The notes under the pieces were generated by a model. That model was not told the DNA's origin. It searched no databases and worked only from the letters and a program-made list of their open reading frames with translations. From the NCBI GenBank assembly GCA_019347945.1, contig JAHWKK010000010.1, forward strand, positions 1 to 64,000: 64,000 bases of DNA, in the 5' to 3' direction. This DNA comes from Acidobacteriota bacterium. GTDB taxonomy: Bacteria; Acidobacteriota; Thermoanaerobaculia; Gp7-AA8; JAHWKK01. Both the position numbers and the translations under genes were made by a program. Shown here one piece after another: positions 38,301 to 46,415 of this stretch. Every line of letters starts with the position of its first letter. The stretch's first letter is position 1.

Positions 38301-39189
38301 TCGCCGTCTCCGGCATGCATCGGAGGCAGGCGCGAAAACCCTTTCGGGCGGCGTCCTCCGCGCTTCTGAACGGAACTCGGTTCTCCTCCCGGATCCTGCG
38401 CGCGTCCCTGCAGGAGGGGAAGCAGTAGATTCGCGTCGTGGCGGAACCGACGAACCGTACGCCCTCCCGCGCGAGCGAATCGAGAAGCTCGATCGGTGCC
38501 CCCTCGGATCGAAGGACTCTCCGCTTGCGATCAGGGCCGAATGCATAGTTGCCGACGCCGCCACTCGACGGGACGACTCTGTGGCAGGGGAGGACGAAGG
38601 GCATCGGATTGTTCGCCATCACGTTGCCGACGGCCCGAATCGCCCGAGGACGGCGAACCGCGCGGGCCACCCAGGCATAGGGCCGGACCTCACCTCGCGG
38701 AATCTTTCGGATCGTGGTCAGCACATCGCGCTCGAACTCGGTCAGTCCGCTGAAATCGATTGCATCGAGTCCGATCGGGAGCCCGAGCATCGCCGCTTCG
38801 ACCGACTTGCGGCAGTTCTCCGGAATCGGCGCGCGTCTCAACTCGCGCCCGAAACGCTTGCGGTAGCGCTCGCGAAAATCACTTTCATCGGCAGCGGCGA
38901 TGTCGACCATGCGGAGACCGGCGCTCGAGAATGCCACCCAGACGCGGTCACCATCGAGATCGAACGAGTCGTAAGAATCGAGGACCGAGCTGCAGACACG
39001 TTCGGCGAGCGACTCGGAAGGGGAGTGACGAAGTGAGCGGGCGAGCGCGGCGAATCCCTCGAGATCAGTGACTGATTCCTCGCAGCTCGGGCAGTCGTCG
39101 AGATGCTGACGGATGCGGTCTCGATCCTGCGAATCGATCTCATCGGTGCGCATCGCATCGATATGCGTCAGCACGTTTCGGCATTGCAT
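38293..39189 (-). CDS. Anti-sigma (ZAS) - O6-methylguanine transferase - Ada zinc domain fusion
   Basis: This 298-residue protein of unusual architecture has three parts. Residues 1-40 form a zinc anti-sigma motif: C3, H29, C33, C36 (H-x3-C-x2-C). Residues about 80-235 form an Ogt-type O6-alkylguanine-DNA alkyltransferase with FSGLTEFERDVL, an RAVGNVMANNP segment and the active site P201-C202-H203-R204-V205. Residues about 243-293 form an Ada methyl-phosphotriester domain with C256-x3-C260 and C288-x2-C291 (IYCFPSC, RACLRCMP). In E. coli Ada the zinc domain is N-terminal and followed by an AraC-type HTH; here it is C-terminal with no HTH. The ATG at 39189 has a GGAGAGG site and lies inside the end of the sigma gene. 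Confidence 0.9.
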   Translation of the reverse strand: MQCRNVLTHIDAMRTDEIDSQDRDRIRQHLDDCPSCEESVTDLEGFAALARSLRHSPSESLAERVCSSVLDSYDSFDLDGDRVWVAFSSAGLRMVDIAAADESDFRERYRKRFGRELRRAPIPENCRKSVEAAMLGLPIGLDAIDFSGLTEFERDVLTTIRKIPRGEVRPYAWVARAVRRPRAIRAVGNVMANNPMPFVLPCHRVVPSSGGVGNYAFGPDRKRRVLRSEGAPIELLDSLAREGVRFVGSATTRIYCFPSCRDARRIREENRVPFRSAEDAARKGFRACLRCMPETASA

Positions 39190-39821
39190 GATTGAGCCTC
39201 TCCTTCCGAGAGCGCTGCTCTCAACAACTTCAGTGAACGGAAGACGCGGCCGCGAAGAGCGGATTCGGTCTGTCCTGTGCACTTTGCGATTTCCTGATAC
39301 GACATCTCTTCCATGAAACGGAGCACGATCAGCTCTCGGGCATCGTCGGGAAGCGACTCGATCGCGCGCTCGAGCGCGTCCCTTTCCTCCCGCGCCTCGA
39401 CGATTCCGGTCACCGATATCGCCGGGACTAGCGGGCCGATCCTCCCGTCGTCGAATTCGGAGAGCGGACGCTCCAGATCGTGATTGTGACCGCGCCGCCG
39501 GTTGAGCGACAGGTTACGTGCAATCCGAAAGAGCCATGGCTTGAGCGCCAGCTCTCGAACGCGGCGGCCGTCGTACTGGCTCGTGAGCGCGTGGTGTGCA
39601 CGAACGAATGCGTCCTGCACGACTTCCTGCGCGTCGAGAGGACTCTGGAGCAGCCTGTTCGCATAGTTGAAGAGCGAGGTCTCGAACCGCGCGACCAGCC
39701 GCTCGAAGGCGCCGTCCCGTGATTCATGTACGGCGAGGGCGAGTTGTTCGCTGTCAGCGGTCAGAGCCGTTCCTCCTGTCCAGGTGCTTCTCACAATCTC
39801 AGTAACACGGCATCGGGCCAT
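39168..39821 (-). CDS. ECF-type RNA polymerase sigma factor
   Basis: This 217-residue group IV sigma factor has a region 2 (LFNYANRLLQSPLDAQEVVQDAF, with the -10 recognition part WLFRIARNLSLNRRR) and region 4 (LPDDARELIVLRFMEEMSY, QEIAKCTGQTESALRGRVFR). It has no region 3 domain. Its gene overlaps the anti-sigma fusion gene by 22 bases. The first 19 residues before LTADSEQ do not look like sigma sequence. AGGAGG sits seven bases upstream of a CTG at 39764, so translation may begin there. It is divergent from the ABC ATPase gene, with which it shares about 55-110 bases of upstream DNA. Confidence 0.93.
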   Translation of the reverse strand: MARCRVTEIVRSTWTGGTALTADSEQLALAVHESRDGAFERLVARFETSLFNYANRLLQSPLDAQEVVQDAFVRAHHALTSQYDGRRVRELALKPWLFRIARNLSLNRRRGHNHDLERPLSEFDDGRIGPLVPAISVTGIVEAREERDALERAIESLPDDARELIVLRFMEEMSYQEIAKCTGQTESALRGRVFRSLKLLRAALSEGEAQSCNAETC

Positions 39822-39876
39822 CGCGTTCGCGCTTCGGTCCGGACCCTCCGCGCCACCATTCTGCTACGCTCGCGAG

Positions 39877-40617
39877 GTGGCGTCCGAGATCATTTTCGAC
39901 GAGGTCGGGTACGAGGCAGGTGAAACCACGATTCTTTCCGGAATCTCGATCGCCATTCACCCCGGCGAGACCGTCTCGTTCATTGGTCGGAGCGGCGCCG
40001 GAAAGACCTCGGCGCTCCGAATGATCAACGGGCTCCTCTTCCCGACTGAAGGAGCTGTCACCATCGATGGTGAGACGACTAAAGAGGTGGATCTCATCGA
40101 GCTGCGAAGGCGGACCGGCTATGTCATCCAGGGAACGGGCCTCTTTCCCCATCGGACCGTTTTCGACAACGTTGCCACCGTCCCTCGACTCCTCGGATGG
40201 GAGGAGGGGCGCGTGGCACTCGAAGTCGATTCGATGCTCGAAGCCGTCCGGCTTTCGGCGCCGAAGTACCGCTCGCGGTTTCCCCGGAGCCTGTCGGGGG
40301 GCGAGAGACAGCGCGTCGGGATCGCCCGTGCACTCGTCGGCAAGCCGGACATTCTCCTCTGCGACGAGCCGTTCGGCGCGCTCGATCCGATCGTTCGTCT
40401 GGAGCTTCAGGAGCTCATCAGAGACCTGAAATCGCGCCTCGGAGCGACGGTCGTGTTCGTCACCCATGATCTGACCGAAGCGCTGCGGGTCTCGGATCGG
40501 GTGCTGCTGTTCGAGGCGGGAAGCGTCGTCGTCGAGGCGACGACCGCGCAGTTTCTCCAGTCCCGGGTCCCCCTGGCCAGAACGTTCATCGACGCGGCGG
40601 GAGTCCGAGCATCGTGA
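39877..40617 (+). CDS. Osmoprotectant-type ABC transporter ATPase (OpuCA/ProV-like)
   Basis: This 246-residue ATPase has Walker A GRSGAGKT (37-44), the signature LSGGERQR (139-146) and Walker B LLCDEPFGALD (160-170). It energises uptake of quaternary amines such as glycine betaine or choline. Unlike many OpuCA proteins it lacks the C-terminal CBS domains. The GTG start at 39877 puts the protein at the usual N-terminus, where IIFDEVGYEAGETTIL begins the nucleotide-binding fold. The permease gene overlaps by four bases. Confidence 0.93.
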   Translation: MASEIIFDEVGYEAGETTILSGISIAIHPGETVSFIGRSGAGKTSALRMINGLLFPTEGAVTIDGETTKEVDLIELRRRTGYVIQGTGLFPHRTVFDNVATVPRLLGWEEGRVALEVDSMLEAVRLSAPKYRSRFPRSLSGGERQRVGIARALVGKPDILLCDEPFGALDPIVRLELQELIRDLKSRLGATVVFVTHDLTEALRVSDRVLLFEAGSVVVEATTAQFLQSRVPLARTFIDAAGVRAS

Positions 40618-41240
40618 CGGGGGAGCTCGGCGCGCAGATCATCCGGCTCACCCTCGAGCACATCCGGATCGTCGGGATCGCGGTGATCGTGGCTACCATC
40701 ACGGGGATACCCCTCGGTCTCTGGTGCGCGACCGGGACGATGGCAGGGCGCGCGGTGCTGCGTGTCGTCGACGCCGTGCAGACAGTTCCGTCATTGGCCA
40801 TGTTCGGCTTCCTGATTCCGGTCCCGTTCATCGGAGGAATCGGAACGAAAACCGCGATCGTCGCGCTCGTTCTCTACTCGCTCCTCCCGATCGTCCGGAA
40901 TACGGTCATCGGAATCCGGGAGGTCGACCCCGATGTGAGGGAGGCCGCCGTCGCGATGGGTATGACCACAGGTGAGGTGAGGCGACAGATCGAGATTCCA
41001 CTGGCGCTGCCGGCGATCATCGGTGGTGTCCGGCTCGCGGCGATCATCGGGATCGGTGTGGCGACGATCGCCGCGGCGATCGGAGGTGGTGGGCTGGGCG
41101 ATTTCATCTTTCGAGGAATCGCGATGGTCGACACGACGCTACTGCTGGCAGGGGCGCTGCCGGCCGCCGTGCTCGCGCTCGCCGCGGACCTGATTTTCAC
41201 GCGGATGGAACGAACGATCGCACGAAGGATGGGCCGATGA
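40614..41240 (+). CDS. Osmoprotectant-type ABC permease (OpuCB-like)
   Basis: This 208-residue inner-membrane protein has about five or six helices and the EAA-type cytoplasmic loop EAAVAMGMTTGEVRRQIEIP that couples to the ATPase. The opening region IPLGLWCATGTMAG and the PSLAMFGFLIPV segment are typical of betaine/carnitine permeases. It starts with GTG overlapping the ATPase stop, and its stop overlaps the start of the substrate-binding gene. Confidence 0.92.
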   Translation: MTGELGAQIIRLTLEHIRIVGIAVIVATITGIPLGLWCATGTMAGRAVLRVVDAVQTVPSLAMFGFLIPVPFIGGIGTKTAIVALVLYSLLPIVRNTVIGIREVDPDVREAAVAMGMTTGEVRRQIEIPLALPAIIGGVRLAAIIGIGVATIAAAIGGGGLGDFIFRGIAMVDTTLLLAGALPAAVLALAADLIFTRMERTIARRMGR

Positions 41241-42106
41241 CGCGGTTCATCTCGATCACTCTCCTCGTGATCTCGTCTGCACTCGGATGCGCCGAGGCCG
41301 GGCGGGACCGCATCGTCGTCGGATCGAAGAACTTTACCGAGTCGGTGATCCTCGGGGAGCTCGTTGCGCAGACGCTCGAAGCATATGGGTGTGCCGTCGA
41401 CCGAAGGCTGAACATGGGAGGGACCTTCGTCGCCAACAGCGCTCTGCGGTCGGGGGACCTCGATGCCTATCCCGAATACTCCGGAACCGCACTGACGGCA
41501 ATCCTCGATCATGAGCCCGTCATGGACCGTGAAGAAGTGAGGAGAATCATCACCGAGGCGTTCGAGCGCTCCGGGATTGAGTGGAGCCCGGATCTCGGGT
41601 TCGAGAATACGTTCGCGATGCTCGTGCGGGCAGAGGATGCGGAGAAACACTCGCTCCGGACCATCAGCGACCTCGTGCGGGTACAGGAAAGCTTCCGGCC
41701 GGGATTCGGATACGAGTTCGCGGACCGCGCGGACGGATGGCCGGGACTGCTCGAAGCCTATGGGCTCGAGTTCTCGACGGCTCCACGGACCATGGATCTC
41801 GGATTGACCTACCGGGCGCTCGAGAGCGGCGAGGTCGACCTGATCGCGGGCAACTCGACCGACGGCCTGATCGACAAGCTCGGCCTCGTCATGCTCGAGG
41901 ACGATCGCGAGTATTTTCCGCCTTACGATGCCGCAATCGCCTACCGCGCCGACATCGACGGGAAGTGCTCCGGAGCGAGCGGCGCTCTCGACGGGCTCGG
42001 CGGAGCCATCGATGAGAGCGAGATGCGCCGGATGAACCACGCCGTCGATGCGGAAGGCCGCACGCCCCCCCAGGTCGTCAGAGAATTGCGCGACCGATTG
42101 GAGTAG
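41237..42106 (+). CDS. Osmoprotectant-type substrate-binding lipoprotein (OpuCC-like)
   Basis: This 289-residue exported protein has a lipobox-like ALGC (C18). It is of the OpuAC type, with an opening IVVGSKNFTESVILGEL and the fold elements DAYPEYSGTALTAIL and LGLTYRALESGEVDLIAGNS. It binds a compatible solute and delivers it to the permease. The ligand (betaine, choline or carnitine) cannot be decided; I did not trace the aromatic-cage tryptophans or tyrosines. It ends the three-gene operon and is convergent with the ferritin-like gene. Confidence 0.93.
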   Translation: MTRFISITLLVISSALGCAEAGRDRIVVGSKNFTESVILGELVAQTLEAYGCAVDRRLNMGGTFVANSALRSGDLDAYPEYSGTALTAILDHEPVMDREEVRRIITEAFERSGIEWSPDLGFENTFAMLVRAEDAEKHSLRTISDLVRVQESFRPGFGYEFADRADGWPGLLEAYGLEFSTAPRTMDLGLTYRALESGEVDLIAGNSTDGLIDKLGLVMLEDDREYFPPYDAAIAYRADIDGKCSGASGALDGLGGAIDESEMRRMNHAVDAEGRTPPQVVRELRDRLE

Positions 42107-42123
42107 AGCGGACGGCTCCGGGA

Positions 42124-42591
42124 TCAGGTGTTCTGTTCGACGAAGGTCTCGATGTCACCCGGCTTCCGGAGCATCTTGTCGACCTCCCACAGATGCATCT
42201 GCTCCTCGTAGACCTTCTGCCGGCTGTACTCCTCGAGCGTGACGTCACGGTGCTCGACCAGTGTCAGCAGCTCCTCATAAAGCTTGAGTCCCTCCCGCTC
42301 GGTGCCGAGCGCCTCCCGGAGAATGTCTCCGATGTCGTGCTTGTGTGTTTCCAGGAGTGGTCCGACCTTGAGCGAGGGATGTTCACCGAGTGAGGTGAGC
42401 AGCTCGCCCGCCTCCTGCGCGTGGGTCATCGACTCGTTGGCCTGCTCCCGGAGCCAGGAGACGATCGGGATCCGGGTGTACCCGAAAACCATGAACGAGT
42501 AGTGCGTGTAGCGCACGACTCCTGCAAGCTCCATTTCCAGGATGCGATTCAGCAGATTGACGACTTTTGGTTTGTCCAGTTCTTTGCTCAT
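42124..42591 (-). CDS. Bacterioferritin-like di-iron protein
   Basis: This 155-residue four-helix protein shows candidate di-iron ligands: E21, E53, H57, E98 and E130-x2-H133. The first ExxH site reads ESMTH, with Glu one residue earlier than usual and Ser in its place, so that ligand set may be altered. It resembles small bacterioferritin/Dps-like proteins that store or oxidise iron. Its start is only 30 bases from the start of the divergent M48 protease gene. Haem-binding Met (bacterioferritin M52) is not evident. Confidence 0.85.
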   Translation of the reverse strand: MSKELDKPKVVNLLNRILEMELAGVVRYTHYSFMVFGYTRIPIVSWLREQANESMTHAQEAGELLTSLGEHPSLKVGPLLETHKHDIGDILREALGTEREGLKLYEELLTLVEHRDVTLEEYSRQKVYEEQMHLWEVDKMLRKPGDIETFVEQNT

Positions 42592-42621
42592 GCCGTCGCC
42601 TTATGCGATTTGCGAGCCGCG

Positions 42622-43896
42622 ATGAAACGACTGGGAATCTTCTTCGGCATCGTTACCATCGCTGGTGGCATTGCGATCGGCCTTCAGGCTGCCCGCAGCG
42701 AGTCCGGCGAGGAAGATTCCGCCGCTTCGGAGGTTCTCGAGGAAGCTGGCCTGACCGTCACCGAGGAGATGAGGCGACACAGCCTGACGCGCAACGTCAT
42801 CTACTTCGGCGGGGCCGCCGCCAGCTGGATCGCCCTCGCAGTCCTCCTCTGGAGCGGGTGGTCCAGGCGGATACGGAATGTTTCGGAAAGGGTCACCGAC
42901 GGCCGTCTCGGCTCGCGTCTTCTGTACGCTGCACTGCTCGTGACGGCCCTTTCGCTGATGCTCTTTCCGATCGAGCTGTACGCCGGCTTCATCGTTCCTC
43001 ACCAGTACGATCTGTCGAACCAGTCGTTCGCCGAATGGCTGATCGAAGGAGTCAAGGGCTTTCTGATCGCCGTCGTTCTCTCGGCACCTCTGATGGCGGG
43101 TGTGCTCGCGCTGATCGACCGCTGGCCGAAGCGATGGTGGCTCGCGGCCTGGGCGCTGAGCGTGCCGCTGACGATCGTGCTGGTCTTTCTCGCGCCGATT
43201 GTGATCGAGCCGCTCTTCAATGACTTCAAACCGCTCGGAAGGTCGGCGCTCGAAAAGCGGCTTCTGAATCTCGCAAATGACGTCGGGATTGCGGACTCGC
43301 GGGTTTTCGAGGTCGACAAGTCGAAGCAGACGAGGACGCTGAATGCCTACGTCACCGGAGTCGGAACCTCCAAACGAATCGTCATCTGGGACACGCTGCT
43401 CGATGCGATGAGCGATGACGAGGTGGTGTTCGTGATGGCACACGAGATGGGACACGACGTCCGCCATGATTTGTGGAAGGGGATGGCGTTCTCGGCGGTG
43501 GTGACGTTTGCCGCGTTCGGGCTCGGATCGATCGTCATCGCGCGAGGGATCTCGCGTTTCGGGCGCTCCTGGGGCGCGCGGGGACCATCCGACCCGGTCG
43601 TGCTTCCCTGGATGCTTCTCAGCGGCTCGGTGCTGATGTTCCTGATCAGCCCCGGCATCAACGCCTATTCACGGGCGGTCGAGCGTCGGGCAGACCTTTT
43701 TGCGCTCGAGCACACCGGGCTCGCAACGGACGGTGCGAGCGCATTCGCGACGCTTGCGAAAGCCGCGAAGACTGACCCTGATCCGCATCCGTTCATCCGA
43801 TTCTGGCGCTACGGCCATCCCACGATCGTCGAGCGGATCGAGCTCGCGCTTCGATGGGACGAGGAGCACGCGCGAACCGGCGACCGGCAGCGCTGA
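42622..43896 (+). CDS. M48 family zinc metalloprotease (STE24-like)
   Basis: This 424-residue inner-membrane endopeptidase has several N-terminal helices (about 6-22, 60-78, 100-122, 140-165), a catalytic HEMGH (274-278) and the third zinc ligand E354 in ERRADLFAL. This is the layout of Ste24/CAAX prenyl proteases; bacterial relatives are HtpX and other quality-control proteases. The ATG at 42622 gives the natural N-terminal signal-anchor (KRLGIFFGIVTIAGGIAIGL). The C-terminus includes HPFIRFWRYGHPTIVERIEL, typical of the family. Confidence 0.94.
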   Translation: MKRLGIFFGIVTIAGGIAIGLQAARSESGEEDSAASEVLEEAGLTVTEEMRRHSLTRNVIYFGGAAASWIALAVLLWSGWSRRIRNVSERVTDGRLGSRLLYAALLVTALSLMLFPIELYAGFIVPHQYDLSNQSFAEWLIEGVKGFLIAVVLSAPLMAGVLALIDRWPKRWWLAAWALSVPLTIVLVFLAPIVIEPLFNDFKPLGRSALEKRLLNLANDVGIADSRVFEVDKSKQTRTLNAYVTGVGTSKRIVIWDTLLDAMSDDEVVFVMAHEMGHDVRHDLWKGMAFSAVVTFAAFGLGSIVIARGISRFGRSWGARGPSDPVVLPWMLLSGSVLMFLISPGINAYSRAVERRADLFALEHTGLATDGASAFATLAKAAKTDPDPHPFIRFWRYGHPTIVERIELALRWDEEHARTGDRQR

Positions 43897-43960
43897 TCGT
43901 GTTACGAGACTTCCGATCGGCCGATCGCAGCGTGTCTTCTGTTTCGCAAGCTCGATCAGC

Positions 43961-44140
43961 GGCGGCTCAGCAGGAGCTTCGCCCTCCCGGTAATGGGGGA
44001 AGTCGCGCAGCTCGGGACGGGCCGGCTCAGCAGGAGCTTCGCCCTCCCGGTAAGGGGCGAAATCGCGTAGCTCGCGACGGGACGGCTCAGCAGGGGCTTC
44101 GCCCTCCCGGTAAGGGGGGAAATCGCGCAGCTCGGGACGG
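43961..44140. repeat. Three tandem 60-bp repeats
   Basis: Units at 43961-44020, 44021-44080 and 44081-44140 are near-identical (GGCTCAGCAGGAGCTTCGCC and onward). The period is exactly 60, so any frame crossing it stays open. On the minus strand it would read a repeated YREGEAPAEP motif, a well-known pattern of dispersed repeats in several phyla. The surrounding gap (43897-44275, 379 bases) holds no convincing gene. A partial GAAATCGCGCA echo follows at about 44154. Confidence 0.9.
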
Positions 44141-44234
44141 GGCCCGGTGATGCGGAAATCGCGCAAGCTCGAGACAGTGCAGCGCAGCAGGCACGCTGAC
44201 CTTGCCAGGAAGCCGCGCGCCCCGGCCGATTGTC

Positions 44235-44240
44235 TATAAT
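44235..44240 (+). promoter_or_regulatory. Candidate -10 box before transketolase
   Basis: TATAAT lies 36 bases upstream of the transketolase ATG, with TG at 44231-44232. No good -35 is 16-18 bases away (TTGCCA at 44202 is too far). It lies between the 60-bp repeats and the gene, where a promoter is expected. Confidence 0.4.
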
Positions 44241-44275
44241 CGGGCACGCCGTCCGGCAGAAGGGATCCCAACCGA

Positions 44276-46390
44276 ATGAGCACTTCAGAGGCTGAGAGAA
44301 CCGCAGATCGTGCGTCCGCCGTCGTCGACGCCGCCGAGAGCCGAAACGAAAAGAAGAAGCGGAAGGAGAAACTCGACGAGCTCTGCGTCAATACGATCCG
44401 GTTTCTGGCCGTCGATGCCGTCGAGAAGGCGAACAGCGGACACCCCGGCACGCCGATGGGGATGGCGGACATCGCCTATGTGCTCTGGACCGAATTTCTG
44501 CGGCACGATCCGAAGCATCCCGACTGGATCGGTCGCGACCGCTTCATCCTTTCGGCCGGCCACGCCTCGATGCTCCTCTATTCGCTGCTTCACCTCACCG
44601 GATACAAGGAGATGACGCTCGATCAGCTTCGCGATTTTCGCCAGTGGAATTCGAAAACGGCCGGCCACCCCGAGTACGGCCACGCTGCGGGAATCGAAAC
44701 CACCACGGGCCCACTCGGCCAGGGGTTCGCCAACGGTGTGGGAATGGGCCTCGCGGCAAAGATGATGGCCGCCCGATTCAATTCCGATGAGAACGCGCTC
44801 ATCGATCACTACGTCTACTCGATCTGTTCCGATGGTGACCTGATGGAAGGCGTCGCCTCCGAGGCCGCGTCCCTCGCCGGACATCTCGGTCTCGGCAACC
44901 TCATCTACTTCTACGACGACAACCTGATCACGATCGAAGGGGAAACCCGGCTCGCGTTCTCGGAGGATGTCGGCAAAAGGTTCCAGTCCTATGGCTGGCA
45001 GGTGCAGAAGATCGACGGCCACGATCGCGACGCGATCCGTCGGGCGATCAGAAAGGCGCAGCGGGAGAAAGCGAAACCTTCGCTGATCATCTGCCGGACG
45101 ATCATCGGATGGGGGGCGCCGAATCTTCACGGAACCGCCGAAGCGCACGGCGCGCCGCTCGGTCCCGAAGAAGTCCGCTTGACCAAACAGGCGCTCGGAT
45201 GGCCGCTCGAAGAGTTCCACGTCCCCGATGGGGTCCGGGAGCACTTCGAGAAGAAGACGAAGAAGCTCGTTCGGTCACGGCGTGCATGGGACAGGAAGAT
45301 GCGGCAATGGCGTGAGACGAATCCCGAGATGGCGGCGATGTGGGACGGGTTCTGGAAGCACGAGATGCCGGCAGGCTGGATCGACACCCTCGTGAAGGGT
45401 GTCCGAACCAGTGAAAAGTCGGCAACACGATCCCTCTCCGGGAAGGCGATCCAGGCTCTGTCGAACATGGTTCCATTCCTCGTCGGCGGATCGGCGGATC
45501 TCGGACCCTCGAACAACACGACGATCAAGGGAAGTCAGAGCATCGCCCGAAAATCAGTCGAGGGACCACCGCCGGATCGGGACGTCTTCACCGGACGGAA
45601 TCTTCACTTCGGTGTGCGGGAGCACGCCATGGGAGCGATCGTCAACGGGATGACGCTGGCAGGACCATGGCGGGCCTACGGCGGAACGTTCCTCATCTTT
45701 TCCGACTACATGCGACCGAGCATCCGTCTCGCGGCGCTGATGAACATTCCATCGATCTTCGTATTTACACACGATTCGATCTTTCTGGGAGAGGACGGGC
45801 CGACGCATCAACCAGTCGAACATCTCTGGGCGTTGCGGGCGATCCCGAATCTCCATCTGTTCCGTCCCTGCAGCGACGTCGAGACGGCGATGGCGTGGGG
45901 ATGGGCCGTCGTGAAGAGCTCGGGTCCCACGGCGATGGCGTTCACGCGTCAGAAGCTCGCACCGGTCGAGTACCCCGACGATTTCGATCCGGAAACCGTC
46001 TGGAAGGGAGCTTACGTTCTCCGCGAGAGTGAAGGTGATGATCCGGTGACGCTGCTCGCCACCGGCTCCGAGGTTCCCGTGGCGATCGAGGCCGCGGAGC
46101 GACTTGCGGGTCGTGGGCAGCCGGTCCGGATCGTCTCCGCTCCATGCCTCGAGCTGTTCGACGCACAGAAACCGGCGTACAGAAAGAGGGTGCTCGGCGA
46201 CCGATCGAGGATCGTCACGATCGAGGCGGGCTCGACGATCGGCTGGTACCGTTACGCTGACGACGGCGCGCTCCACATCGGGGTGGAGCGGTTCGGTGCT
46301 TCCGCGCCAGCGGAGGTTCTGGCCGAAAAGTACGGGCTGACCGCCGATGCGGTCGTGACCGAGATCGAGAAATGGCTGGCAGCGAAGTAA
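44276..46390 (+). CDS. tkt: Transketolase
   Basis: This thiamine-diphosphate enzyme transfers two-carbon units in the pentose phosphate pathway. The 704-residue protein has an unusual N-terminal lead of about 30 charged residues. The core follows: [35 protein letters not shown], the TPP motif CSDGDLMEG and later [20 protein letters not shown]. The C-terminal half, with the family ESTGWYRYAD-like end here as [16 protein letters not shown], is complete. It appears monocistronic or leads into the transporter gene 25 bases on. Confidence 0.97.
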   Translation: MSTSEAERTADRASAVVDAAESRNEKKKRKEKLDELCVNTIRFLAVDAVEKANSGHPGTPMGMADIAYVLWTEFLRHDPKHPDWIGRDRFILSAGHASMLLYSLLHLTGYKEMTLDQLRDFRQWNSKTAGHPEYGHAAGIETTTGPLGQGFANGVGMGLAAKMMAARFNSDENALIDHYVYSICSDGDLMEGVASEAASLAGHLGLGNLIYFYDDNLITIEGETRLAFSEDVGKRFQSYGWQVQKIDGHDRDAIRRAIRKAQREKAKPSLIICRTIIGWGAPNLHGTAEAHGAPLGPEEVRLTKQALGWPLEEFHVPDGVREHFEKKTKKLVRSRRAWDRKMRQWRETNPEMAAMWDGFWKHEMPAGWIDTLVKGVRTSEKSATRSLSGKAIQALSNMVPFLVGGSADLGPSNNTTIKGSQSIARKSVEGPPPDRDVFTGRNLHFGVREHAMGAIVNGMTLAGPWRAYGGTFLIFSDYMRPSIRLAALMNIPSIFVFTHDSIFLGEDGPTHQPVEHLWALRAIPNLHLFRPCSDVETAMAWGWAVVKSSGPTAMAFTRQKLAPVEYPDDFDPETVWKGAYVLRESEGDDPVTLLATGSEVPVAIEAAERLAGRGQPVRIVSAPCLELFDAQKPAYRKRVLGDRSRIVTIEAGSTIGWYRYADDGALHIGVERFGASAPAEVLAEKYGLTADAVVTEIEKWLAAK

Positions 46391-46415
46391 ACCGGGAAGT
46401 CATGCAGCCCGGCCG

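Noticed and set aside
43961-44140. CRISPR array
   Set aside because: The three 60-bp units are contiguous with no spacers, and no cas gene is near.
43669-44472. Minus-strand protein with repeated YREGEAPAEP
   Set aside because: It depends on the 60-bp repeats and crosses the M48 and transketolase starts; the motif is a known dispersed DNA repeat, so I list it as a repeat only.
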